Assembly (NCBI RefSeq): GCF_000740795.1
Contig: NZ_JGYG01000007.1
Coordinates: 219,654 to 283,653, forward strand
Direction: 5' to 3'
Length of the DNA stretch: 64,000 nucleotides
Origin: Haematobacter massiliensis
Lineage (GTDB): Bacteria; Pseudomonadota; Alphaproteobacteria; Rhodobacterales; Rhodobacteraceae
This document shows, one piece after another, positions 1 through 7,779 of the stretch. Positions within the stretch are counted from its first letter, which is position 1; every line of letters begins with the position of its first letter. Both the position numbers and the translations under genes were made by a program. The notes under the pieces were generated by a model, which saw only the letters and a program-made list of their open reading frames with translations, ran no database searches and was not told the origin of the DNA.

Positions 1-309
1 CTCCGCGAACAGCGAACCGGGGATGGAACCCGCCGACTGCGCGAAATAGTTCATGCGGATCAGCTGGTCGCGCACGGCGTCCGCGATGCTCTCGCGGCCG
101 TATCCGACATTGACCGTCCACACCCCGCCAGAGACGGCATCCAGGAACTCCCGCCCGGCTGCGTCCCAGACACGCATCCCCTTGCCTTCCACGATGATAC
201 GCGGATCAGACGTTTCCAGCGCCTTGTGCTGCAGCAGGTGGTGCCAGACATGGGCGCGGTCGGTTTCGACCACATGAGAGAGGTCGTTCTGAGAGAAAGG
301 CAGGTTCAT
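1..309 (-). CDS. tpa: Class III aminotransferase, taurine-pyruvate type, 5' part only
   Basis: N-terminal 103 residues of a PLP-dependent class III aminotransferase; the rest lies outside the window. I translated from the ATG at 309. Visible blocks include HVWHHLLQHKAL, VEGKGMRVWDAAGREFLDAV and SGGVWTVNVGYGRESIADAV, the pattern I know from taurine-pyruvate aminotransferases (taurine + pyruvate to sulfoacetaldehyde + alanine). The catalytic lysine is not in view, so substrate is inferred. It lies 85 bp downstream of glcF on the same strand and may be co-transcribed with the glycolate oxidase genes. A SsuABC/TauABC-like importer 12 kb away could supply a sulfonate substrate, but that link is speculative. 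Confidence 0.75.
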   Translation of the reverse strand, partial: MNLPFSQNDLSHVVETDRAHVWHHLLQHKALETSDPRIIVEGKGMRVWDAAGREFLDAVSGGVWTVNVGYGRESIADAVRDQLIRMNYFAQSAGSIPGSLFAE

Positions 310-394
310 GAGGCAATCCGGGTCAAGAGTGTCCCGCGGTCAGCGGGCGATCCGGGAAGGATCGCGCGAAGCGCGCTGCGGATCAAGCGCCGCA

Positions 395-1705
395 TCACGC
401 GGCAGGCCGGGAATGGCCGGGAAAATCGTGCCCTGCGAGCTTTCGCGGCATCGGCCCCCCCGTCGCCCAGTCGATGAGCTCGACCGTATGGACGACGGGA
501 ACGACGGTGCCCGAGCCGATCTGCATCATACAGCCGATATTGCCCGCCGCGATGACCTCGGGTGCCTTCGCCTCCAGCGTGGCAACCTTCCGTCGCCTTA
601 GCTCCGCCGAAATCTCCGGCTGGAGCAGGTTGTAGGTGCCGGCGGAGCCGCAGCACAGATGCGGATCGGCAGGCTCCACCACCTCGAACCCGGCGCGTTT
701 CAGCGCGGTTTTCGGCGCGGTCTTCACCTGCTGACCGTGCTGGAGCGAGCAGGCGGCATGATAGGCCACGCGGATGCCCTGTGGAGCCTGCTCCGGCACG
801 CCCAATCGCTCCAGCAGTTCGGAGATATCGCAGGCAAGCCGTGATACCTCCGCTGCCTCTGCCGCCAGAGGATCGTTGCGGAACATGTGGCCGTAGTCCT
901 TCATCGTCGTGCCGCAGCCGGACGTGTTGATGACGATGGCGTCCAGCCCCTCAACGCCGGTAAAGGCCCGGATTGCGGCCGCGGCCTGCGCATGGGCCTC
1001 CCCCTCCCGTCCCATGTGATGGACAAGACTTCCGCAGCAGCCCAGCCCGCGCGGGATCACCACCTCGCAGCCCAGCCGGGTCAGCAGGCGGATGGTCGCG
1101 TCATTGATATCGCTGTCGAGCGCGCGCTGTGCACAACCGATGAGCAGGGCCACCCGCATCCGCGCCTCCCCCTCCGCCGGGAAGGTCTGCGCGGCATCGT
1201 TCGGGCTGGGCTTCGGCAGCGCCCGTGGCGCCATGTCCAGCATCGCCCGCAGACGCCGGTCGGGCATCAGCGCCGCAAAGGGCCGTGCGAGCTGCGCCCC
1301 CCTGAGCGCCAGCCGGAATCGCCCCGGATAGGGCAGGATCCGCGCCAGCATCCCGCGCAGCAGCCGATCCATCCACGGGCGGCGATAGGTCTTTTCCACA
1401 TGGACGCGCGCATGGTCTATCAGGTGCATGTAGTGCACGCCGGACGGGCAGGTGGACATGCAGGACAGACAGGACAGGCAGCGGTCCAGATGCCTGACCG
1501 TCTTTTCGTCGGCCGGGCGGTTCTGCTCCAGCATATCCTTGATGAGATAGATACGGCCGCGCGGGCTATCCAGCTCGTCGCCCAGCACCTGATAAGTCGG
1601 GCAAGTCGCAGTGCAGAAGCCACAATGGACACAGGCGCGGAGAACCTGATTGGCACGGGCGGTGCCCGGATCCTCCAGTTGCTCCGGCGTGAAATTGGTC
1701 TGCAT
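395..1705 (-). CDS. glcF: Glycolate oxidase iron-sulfur subunit GlcF
   Basis: 436-aa iron-sulfur subunit of membrane-associated glycolate oxidase, passing electrons from the flavin subunits GlcD/GlcE to the quinone pool as glycolate is oxidised to glyoxylate. Two ferredoxin-type 4Fe-4S motifs are visible: Cys25-x2-Cys28-x2-Cys31-x3-Cys35-Pro and Cys76-x2-Cys79-x2-Cys82-x3-Cys86-Pro. Two CCG-domain segments follow (GLGCCGSLVHHMG and LCCGSAGTYNLLQPE). I chose the ATG at 1705 because it overlaps the glcE stop (TGATG), giving translational coupling and the usual family length; the open frame extends further upstream only inside glcE. Third gene of a glcD-glcE-glcF operon. Confidence 0.95.
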   Translation of the reverse strand: MQTNFTPEQLEDPGTARANQVLRACVHCGFCTATCPTYQVLGDELDSPRGRIYLIKDMLEQNRPADEKTVRHLDRCLSCLSCMSTCPSGVHYMHLIDHARVHVEKTYRRPWMDRLLRGMLARILPYPGRFRLALRGAQLARPFAALMPDRRLRAMLDMAPRALPKPSPNDAAQTFPAEGEARMRVALLIGCAQRALDSDINDATIRLLTRLGCEVVIPRGLGCCGSLVHHMGREGEAHAQAAAAIRAFTGVEGLDAIVINTSGCGTTMKDYGHMFRNDPLAAEAAEVSRLACDISELLERLGVPEQAPQGIRVAYHAACSLQHGQQVKTAPKTALKRAGFEVVEPADPHLCCGSAGTYNLLQPEISAELRRRKVATLEAKAPEVIAAGNIGCMMQIGSGTVVPVVHTVELIDWATGGPMPRKLAGHDFPGHSRPAA

Positions 1706-2790
1706 CAGCCCATCCTTCCGGGGTTGAGAATGCCACGCGGATCGAACTGCGCCCGCAGACCCGACGTCAGCGTGGCGATCGAGGGGAGTTCGGGCGGAAA
1801 CGCCCCTGCCCCAGCGCCGCGTATCCGCGTGGCATGTCCCGCTATCGGGCCTGCGAGCGCCCGCGCATCTGTCCGTTCCGGCAGCAACGCCCAGATCAAC
1901 CCGCCGCCCCAGTCCAGAACGACAGGCGCGTTCAGCCGGGCGAGAAGGCGCGGCGCCTCCGAGGGCCGGATATTGAAACGCCACACATCGCCCGACTGCC
2001 CGTGGAATGGCCTGACCTCCGCGAGAGCACGCCACTGCCCCTGCCCCTCCACGATCTCCGCCGCGCCAAAGGGTGCAAGCCGCCGCGCCAATGCGACCGA
2101 CCTGTGTTGGACGGAGCCTTCCAGCCCCTCTACCCGCAGCATCGCCCCGACGCCCGGCAGCCAGCCGGCCCCACTCACATCATAGGGCGAGGTCAGACCG
2201 GCGGCGAGCGCAGGCACCGCTTCCGCCGCGCCGAGATGGGGAAGCACCACCGTGGCCTGAGCCTGCGCGGCGGGAAGCAGCTTGAACGCCACCTCCGTCA
2301 GCACCCCGAGGGTGCCCCAGCTTCCGGCCATGAGCTTCACCAGATCATAGCCGGTAACGTTCTTCATGACCCGTCCGCCGTTCTTGACCACCGTACCGCT
2401 GCCATCCACGAACCGCACCCCGATGAGGCTGTCGCGGCAGGCCCCGGCCTGCACCCGTCGCGGCCCGGAGACATTCCCGGCCACGACCCCGCCGATGGTG
2501 CCGATCCCCGGCGCGCCGGTCAGCCCCGCCCAGTCGGCAGGTTCGAACGGCAGGCGCTGACGCTCCGCCGTCACCGCCGCCTCGACCTCCGCCAGCGGCG
2601 TGCCCGCCCCGACCACCAGCGTCAGCGCGCCCGGCTCGTAAAGGCGTATGCCCCGCAGGCCGCCCGTCTCCAGCACGGCGGCATTCGTCTCCTGCCGCCC
2701 CGTCGTCCGGGTACCGCCGCCGCGGATTTCCAGCGGATCGGTGGCAAGCCGGATCGCCTCGGCCAGCTCTTCCTCACTTTCAGGTCGCAT
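1705..2790 (-). CDS. glcE: Glycolate oxidase FAD-binding subunit GlcE
   Basis: 361-aa FAD-linked oxidase subunit of the PCMH fold. The N-terminal half has the FAD/pyrophosphate-binding core (EIRGGGTRTTGRQ, then LTLVVGAGTPLAEVEAAV, and IGTIGGVVAGNVSGPRR), followed by VKNGGRVMKNVTGYDLVKL, typical of GlcE. It assembles with GlcD and GlcF in glycolate oxidase. The ATG at 2790 is preferred over an 81-codon upstream extension because that extension overlaps glcD and has no GlcE resemblance. It starts 11 bp after the glcD stop, and its stop overlaps the glcF start by one base. Confidence 0.94.
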   Translation of the reverse strand: MRPESEEELAEAIRLATDPLEIRGGGTRTTGRQETNAAVLETGGLRGIRLYEPGALTLVVGAGTPLAEVEAAVTAERQRLPFEPADWAGLTGAPGIGTIGGVVAGNVSGPRRVQAGACRDSLIGVRFVDGSGTVVKNGGRVMKNVTGYDLVKLMAGSWGTLGVLTEVAFKLLPAAQAQATVVLPHLGAAEAVPALAAGLTSPYDVSGAGWLPGVGAMLRVEGLEGSVQHRSVALARRLAPFGAAEIVEGQGQWRALAEVRPFHGQSGDVWRFNIRPSEAPRLLARLNAPVVLDWGGGLIWALLPERTDARALAGPIAGHATRIRGAGAGAFPPELPSIATLTSGLRAQFDPRGILNPGRMG

Positions 2791-2801
2791 TCCGCCTCCG
2801 T

Positions 2802-4238
2802 TCAGGCCGCGACGCGGCGCGAGGCGCTGACATGCAACGGGAACACCTTGGCCGGGTTCAGGAGCCAGTTCGGGTCGAAGACATCCTTCACCCGCAACTG
2901 CGCCTCCAGATCGTCGGGGTTGAACTGCGCCTCCATCAGGTCGCGTTTCTCCACACCGACGCCATGCTCCCCCGTCAGACAGCCGCCGACCTCGACGCAG
3001 AGCCGCAGGATATCCGCGCCAAGCGCCTCGCAAAGCTGCAGATCGCCGGGCTTGTTGGCATCGAACAGGATCAGCGGATGCATGTTGCCATCGCCTGCAT
3101 GGAAGACATTTGCCACGTCCAGCCCGTAATCGCGCGACAGATCACCGATCCTGCGCAGCACCTCCGGCAGTGCGCTGACCGGGATGGTCCCGTCGAGACA
3201 CATGTAATCGCCCATCTGCCCCATCGCGCCGAAGGCGGATTTCCGGCCAAGCCAGATGCGCCGCGCCTCCTCCTCCGTCCGGGCCTCGCGGAATTCGACC
3301 GGATCGTGGCGCTCCGCAATGGCCCGGATCAGCGCGATCTGCTCCGCGATCTCCGGTTCCGAGCCCTCGACCTCCACGATCAGCAGCGCCTCGCAATCGG
3401 GGTAACCCGCATGGGCGAAGGCTTCGGTCGCGATGATGCAGGGACGGTCCATGAACTCGATCGCCACGGGCAGCACGCCCTCCCGGATGATGTCGGAAAC
3501 ACAGGCCCCCGCCACCTCGTTCGCCGCAAAGCCGATCAGCACCGGTCGCGCCCCCTCCGGCTTGGGCAGGATGCGCAGCCACGCTTCCGTTACGATCCCG
3601 AGCTGTCCCTCCGAGCCGCAGACCACGCCCAGCAGATCAAGCCCCGGCGCATCGGACCATGGGCCTCCGATCGTCACTACCTCCCCCGCCATGGTCACCA
3701 GAGTGACACCCAGCAGGTTGTTCGTCGTCACGCCGTATTTGAGGCAATGCGCCCCGCCGGAATTCATGGCGATATTGCCGGAGATCGCGCAGGCAAGCTG
3801 CGACGAGGGGTCGGGCGCATAGAAGAACCCATCCGCTTCCACCGCCCCGGTGACGGAAAGGTTCGTTCGCCCCGCCTCCACCCGGATGAAGCGGTCGTCG
3901 TAATCGACCTCCAGCACACGGTTCATGCGGGCAAGACCCACGACCACCGCATCCGCCGTGGGCATGGAGCCGCCTGCAAGGCTCGTCCCCGCGCCCCTCG
4001 GCACCACCGGCACCCCTTCTGCCTGCAGGATCCTCAGCGCCGCCGCGACCTCTGCCGTCGTGCGGGGTAGCACCACGGCGAGCGGCGGGCAGCGATAGGC
4101 CGACAGCGCGTCGCATTCATAGGCGAGCGTCTCGGCCGGATCGTCGATCACCGCGTCCGCAGGCAGAACGGCGCGAAGGGCGGTAACGATCCCTGCCTTG
4201 CGGGACAGAATCGCCGCGTTCGGCTCCGGCATCTGCAT
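2802..4238 (-). CDS. glcD: Glycolate oxidase catalytic FAD subunit GlcD
   Basis: 478-aa FAD-dependent oxidase (FAD_binding_4 plus FAD-oxidase C-terminal domain), the catalytic subunit oxidising glycolate (and often D-lactate) to glyoxylate. Visible features: VVPRGAGTSLAGGSMPTADAV in the FAD domain, SGNIAMNSGGAHCLKYGVT, and the C-terminal motifs NVFHAGDGNMHPLILFD and GGCLTGEHGVGVEKRDLM. Length matches the family. The ATG at 4238 is preceded by a strong ribosome binding site (GGGGGAGGAGCC). First gene of glcDEF; malate synthase G, which consumes the glyoxylate, lies immediately upstream on the same strand (174 bp gap). Confidence 0.96.
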   Translation of the reverse strand: MQMPEPNAAILSRKAGIVTALRAVLPADAVIDDPAETLAYECDALSAYRCPPLAVVLPRTTAEVAAALRILQAEGVPVVPRGAGTSLAGGSMPTADAVVVGLARMNRVLEVDYDDRFIRVEAGRTNLSVTGAVEADGFFYAPDPSSQLACAISGNIAMNSGGAHCLKYGVTTNNLLGVTLVTMAGEVVTIGGPWSDAPGLDLLGVVCGSEGQLGIVTEAWLRILPKPEGARPVLIGFAANEVAGACVSDIIREGVLPVAIEFMDRPCIIATEAFAHAGYPDCEALLIVEVEGSEPEIAEQIALIRAIAERHDPVEFREARTEEEARRIWLGRKSAFGAMGQMGDYMCLDGTIPVSALPEVLRRIGDLSRDYGLDVANVFHAGDGNMHPLILFDANKPGDLQLCEALGADILRLCVEVGGCLTGEHGVGVEKRDLMEAQFNPDDLEAQLRVKDVFDPNWLLNPAKVFPLHVSASRRVAA

Positions 4239-4412
4239 GGTGGCTCCTCCCCCTCGCTCCCACCGGCCACAGTGGAGCCGCGCGGCGGACCGCGCAACCC
4301 CTCAAAGTTTCAGGTACCAGGGCGCCCATGCTTCCCGTCCGATGGGAAGACGCCTCCCGTCCGGCACCACTGCCGCCATGACGTCCGCCTGCGAACCCTC
4401 TCGGGCGCTGGG

Positions 4413-6569
4413 TCAGGCGGCCTGCAGCGCCTTTGCCTCCCGGCGGCGGGCATGAAGCACAGGCTCCGTGTAACCCGAAGGTTGCTCGACGCCCTTGAAG
4501 ATCAGGTCATGCGCGGCCTTGAAGGCAGGCCCGTCGAACGACGGAGCCATGGGCCGATAGGCCGCATCGCCCGCATTCTGCCGGTCCACCTTCTCCGCCA
4601 TGCGGCGCAGCGCATCCTCCACCTCGGCCTTCGTGACCAACCCGTGCACCAGCCAGTTGGTTACGTATTGCGAGGAAATCCGGCAGGTCGCGCGATCCTC
4701 CATCAGCGGCACGTCGTTGATATCCGGCACCTTGGAGCAACCGATCCCCTGATCCACCCAGCGGACGACATAGCCCAGGATGCCCTGGCAGTTATTATCC
4801 AGATCGCGCGCCACCTCCTCCGCCGAGAGGTTGCGTCCGGCCAGCAGCGGCGGCGTGAGCAGCGTGGCGAGCGGCGGACGCTTGCGGGATTTCAACGCTT
4901 CCTGCCGGTCAGCGACATTGACCAGATGGTAATGCGTGGCATGCAGGACGGCAGCAGTCGGAGATGGAACCCAGGCTGTCGTGGCGCCTGCCTCCGGATG
5001 GCCGATCTTGACCTTCAGCATCTCCGCCATGGCATCTGGTTTCGCCCACATCCCCTTGCCGATCTGCGCGCGCCCCTCGAAACCATCGGCCAGCGCCACA
5101 TCGACATTGCCATCCTCATAGGCCTTGAGCCAGGCTGCGCCCTTCATTTCCTCCTTGGGAATGAAGGCGCCCGCCTGCATGGAGGTGTGGATCTCGTCGC
5201 CCGTCCGGTCGAGGAAACCCGTGTTGATGAACACGATGCGGTCCTTCACCGCGCGGATGCACTCACCAAGGTTGGCAGACGTGCGCCGCTCCTCATCCAT
5301 GACGCCCAGCTTCACGGTATTGCGCGGCAGGCCAAGGATATCCTCAACCCAGGCATAGGTACGGTCGGCGAAGGCGACTTCCTCCGGCCCGTGCATCTTC
5401 GGCTTCACCACATAGACAGAGCCCTTGCGGCTGTTGCGCGGCCCCTCGCTCTTGCGAAGATCATACACTGCCGCGGCCACGGTCATAATCGCATCCATGA
5501 TGCCCTCGGGCGTCTCCTGCCCGTCCAGCAGCACCGCGTCGGTGGTCATCAGATGGCCGACATTCCGCACCAGCATCACCGCGCGGCCCGGCAGGGTGAG
5601 CGTGGAACCATCCGGGGTGGTGAAGGTCCGGTCCTCCGCCAGGCGGCGGGTCATCGTCTCGCCGCCCTTCTGGAAGGTGTCGACAAGCGTTCCGGTCATC
5701 AGGCCAAGCCAGTTGGCATAGACCTCCGCCTTGTCAGCCGCGTCCACGGCAGCGATGGAATCCTCGCAGTCCTGAATGGCGGTCAGCGCAGCCTCGACCA
5801 CCACGTCGCGCAACCCGGACGCGCTGTCCTTGCCGACCGGATGGGCCGGGTCGATCACCAGTTCGATATGCAGGCCGTTCTGACGCAGGAGCCAGCTTTT
5901 CCTGTCCCCGTCTTCGGTGAATCCCACAAAAACCGCTGGATCCTCAAAGGGATGCTCCGCCTCTCCCACCAGCGCCACCAGCGACGCGCCGTCGCGCTTC
6001 CACCCGGTGACATCCTTGTGCCCCGCCCCCGCGAGCGGCACGGCCCGGTCGAGGAAATCCGCCGCCCAGGCCACCGCCTGCGCGCCCCGCTTTGCGTCGT
6101 AGCCCTTGCCTTCCGCCTTGCCGGGCAGCGCATCGGTACCGTAGAGCGCGTCATAGAGCGAGCCCCAGCGCGCATTGGCCGCGTTGAGCGCGAACCGCGC
6201 GTTCATCACCGGCACGACGAGCTGCGGCCCCGCGACAGAAGACATCTCCGGGTCCACCTCGGGCGTGCCGATGGTGAAGGCCGGGCCCTCGGGGACCAGA
6301 TAGCCGATCTCGCGCAGGAAGGCCTCATAGGCGGTGGCATCCCACGGCTGGCCCTTGCGCTCCAGCACCCAGCCGTCGATCTTCGCCTGAATATCCTCAC
6401 GCTTCTGCAGAAGGCGGCGGTTCTCCGGCGCAAGCTCGGCCAGCATCTCGCCATAACCTTTCCAGAACGCATCGGCCTTCAGGCCGATACCGGGCAGCAG
6501 CGTCTCCTCGACAAAGGACAAGATTTCGGGCGCGACAGTCAGGTTCGCACGGGGCATGTGGTTGGTCAT
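4413..6569 (-). CDS. glcB: Malate synthase G
   Basis: 718-aa malate synthase G, condensing glyoxylate with acetyl-CoA to malate. Length is right for isoform G (about 720 aa). Recognisable segments are KPKMHGPEEVAFADRTYAWV near the middle, FINTGFLDRTGDEIHTSM, and toward the C-terminus DLDNNCQGILGYVVRWVDQG and CSKVPDINDVPLMEDRATCR. The ATG at 6569 is chosen over an upstream frame start at 6635 because a GAGAGGGAGAG ribosome binding site precedes it and the family N-terminus begins here. It heads the glyoxylate-use cluster with glcDEF and diverges from an IclR regulator, which is the likely controller. Confidence 0.96.
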   Translation of the reverse strand: MTNHMPRANLTVAPEILSFVEETLLPGIGLKADAFWKGYGEMLAELAPENRRLLQKREDIQAKIDGWVLERKGQPWDATAYEAFLREIGYLVPEGPAFTIGTPEVDPEMSSVAGPQLVVPVMNARFALNAANARWGSLYDALYGTDALPGKAEGKGYDAKRGAQAVAWAADFLDRAVPLAGAGHKDVTGWKRDGASLVALVGEAEHPFEDPAVFVGFTEDGDRKSWLLRQNGLHIELVIDPAHPVGKDSASGLRDVVVEAALTAIQDCEDSIAAVDAADKAEVYANWLGLMTGTLVDTFQKGGETMTRRLAEDRTFTTPDGSTLTLPGRAVMLVRNVGHLMTTDAVLLDGQETPEGIMDAIMTVAAAVYDLRKSEGPRNSRKGSVYVVKPKMHGPEEVAFADRTYAWVEDILGLPRNTVKLGVMDEERRTSANLGECIRAVKDRIVFINTGFLDRTGDEIHTSMQAGAFIPKEEMKGAAWLKAYEDGNVDVALADGFEGRAQIGKGMWAKPDAMAEMLKVKIGHPEAGATTAWVPSPTAAVLHATHYHLVNVADRQEALKSRKRPPLATLLTPPLLAGRNLSAEEVARDLDNNCQGILGYVVRWVDQGIGCSKVPDINDVPLMEDRATCRISSQYVTNWLVHGLVTKAEVEDALRRMAEKVDRQNAGDAAYRPMAPSFDGPAFKAAHDLIFKGVEQPSGYTEPVLHARRREAKALQAA

Positions 6570-6637
6570 AGGACTCTCCCTCTCTTGGAGGACAGCATAG
6601 AGGCGGGGGTTGCGGGGCGGCAGGGGTTTTGGCAAAC

Positions 6638-6656
6638 TTTTCCACGATACGGAAAA
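6638..6656. promoter_or_regulatory. Palindromic operator between glcB and iclR-type gene
   Basis: Perfect inverted repeat TTTTCC-N7-GGAAAA in the 106-bp divergent intergenic region, 20 bp before the regulator ATG and 69 bp before the glcB ATG. Arms with GGAAAA/TTTTCC are typical of IclR-family operators, so this probably binds the adjacent regulator, giving autoregulation and glcB control. Seen: the palindrome. Inferred: the binding protein. Confidence 0.6.
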
Positions 6657-6675
6657 TCAGCAGGCGATTCTGGAA

Positions 6676-7446
6676 ATGGCAGATCACGGCTCCGTGCAAT
6701 CGGTGGAACGGGCGCTTACCCTGCTGGAGTTGCTGGCCCGTCAGGAAGACGGCGCGCGGCTTTCCGATCTCGCGGCGGAGGCAGGGCTGGCCGCCTCCAC
6801 CGTTCACCGCCTGCTGACCACGCTCGAACGCCGTCGCTATGTGCAGACCGATGCCGCTGGCCGCTGGCATGTCGGACGGCAGAGTTTTGCCGTAGGGCAG
6901 GCCTATTCGGCCCGGCGGAGCTTCATCGCCCCCGCCATGCCGTTTCTCCGCCAGCTTCGCGACCAGACGCGGGAAACAGCCAATCTCGGCATTCTGGAGG
7001 AGGGTGAGGTCGTGACCATCTGTCAGGCGGAGAGCCGGGAAATCACCCGCGCCACAGCAGCGCCCGGCGGACGCACGCCGGTCCTTTGCTCCGGCATGGG
7101 AAAAGCCATTCTCGCCACCTGGGAGGATGACTCGATCGCGCGGTTCATCGACCGCTTCGGCATCAGACCCTTCACTCCGCGCGGCCTCTCCTCCGCCCAG
7201 GCCGTGATGCAGGAGATCGCGGCAATCCGCGCACGCGGCTACGCCGTGGATGACGAGGAGTTCGTTCCCGGTCTGCGGTGTGTCGCCGCGGTGGTCCGCG
7301 ATCCGAATGGTGACGCGGCCTGCGCCCTTTCCATTTCCGGCCTTGCTGCCCGAATGCCGCCCGACCGGGTGGAGGACTTCGGCCGTCGTGTCGCAGGTGC
7401 AGCCGCGCGGCTGACGGAAGCGCTCGGCGGTCAGGCAGGGAGCTGA
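6676..7446 (+). CDS. IclR-family transcriptional regulator
   Basis: 256-aa regulator. Residues 5-65 form the winged helix-turn-helix (SVQSVERALTLLELLARQE, then LSDLAAEAGLAASTVHRLLT). The C-terminal effector domain shows TPVLCSGMGKAILATW and the GYAVDDEEFVPGLRCVAAVV block characteristic of IclR proteins. I start at the ATG at 6676; upstream in-frame sequence runs through the operator palindrome and does not resemble the family. Divergent from glcB, so a glyoxylate- or glycolate-responsive controller of the glc genes is a reasonable inference. No ligand can be read from sequence. Confidence 0.9.
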   Translation: MADHGSVQSVERALTLLELLARQEDGARLSDLAAEAGLAASTVHRLLTTLERRRYVQTDAAGRWHVGRQSFAVGQAYSARRSFIAPAMPFLRQLRDQTRETANLGILEEGEVVTICQAESREITRATAAPGGRTPVLCSGMGKAILATWEDDSIARFIDRFGIRPFTPRGLSSAQAVMQEIAAIRARGYAVDDEEFVPGLRCVAAVVRDPNGDAACALSISGLAARMPPDRVEDFGRRVAGAAARLTEALGGQAGS

Positions 7447-7663
7447 AAGCGCCAGTCGCTGGTCCTATGCGGGCTGTTAAATGTCGCACCGCTCATCTTT
7501 CATTGGCGCGATACGAGCCGCTCATTGCGCCTTGGGAATGGCGCGTGATGATAGTCGACCGGAGCCATATTCAAGCCGCCTATAGGTACGCCCGCCCTTT
7601 CTTAGCGGCTTCGGTTCTGCGGACCATCCGTTTCACCGACCTTGAACCCGGCCAGCCGACCCT

Positions 7664-7729
7664 CACAACCACAACCACAACCACAACCACAACCACAACC
7701 ACAACCACAACCACAACCACAACCACAAC
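7664..7729. repeat. Hexanucleotide tandem repeat, 11 perfect copies of CACAAC
   Basis: Eleven uninterrupted copies of CACAAC in the gap between the IclR-type gene and the molybdoenzyme. Open frames through it (poly-Thr on plus, poly-Val on minus) are artefacts of the repeat. Purity suggests a recently active slippage locus. It lies downstream of both flanking genes, so an effect on expression is not obvious. Confidence 0.95.
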
Positions 7730-7743
7730 CAAATGGCTTTCCC

Positions 7744-7764
7744 CCTTGCCTCTCCTAGGCAAGG
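7744..7764 (-). terminator. Candidate hairpin downstream of the molybdoenzyme gene
   Basis: Inverted repeat CCTTGCCT-N5-AGGCAAGG, 16 bp past the stop of the minus-strand molybdoenzyme and between two convergent genes. There is no clean T-run on either strand, so it may be a terminator, an mRNA-stabilising hairpin, or neither. Confidence 0.35.
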
Positions 7765-7779
7765 CAGAAGTCGCGCTCT

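Noticed and set aside
4272..7007. 911-codon plus-strand open frame
   Set aside because: It runs antisense to glcB and into the IclR gene; composition is His/Arg-rich shadow sequence, and the minus-strand product is an unmistakable malate synthase G.
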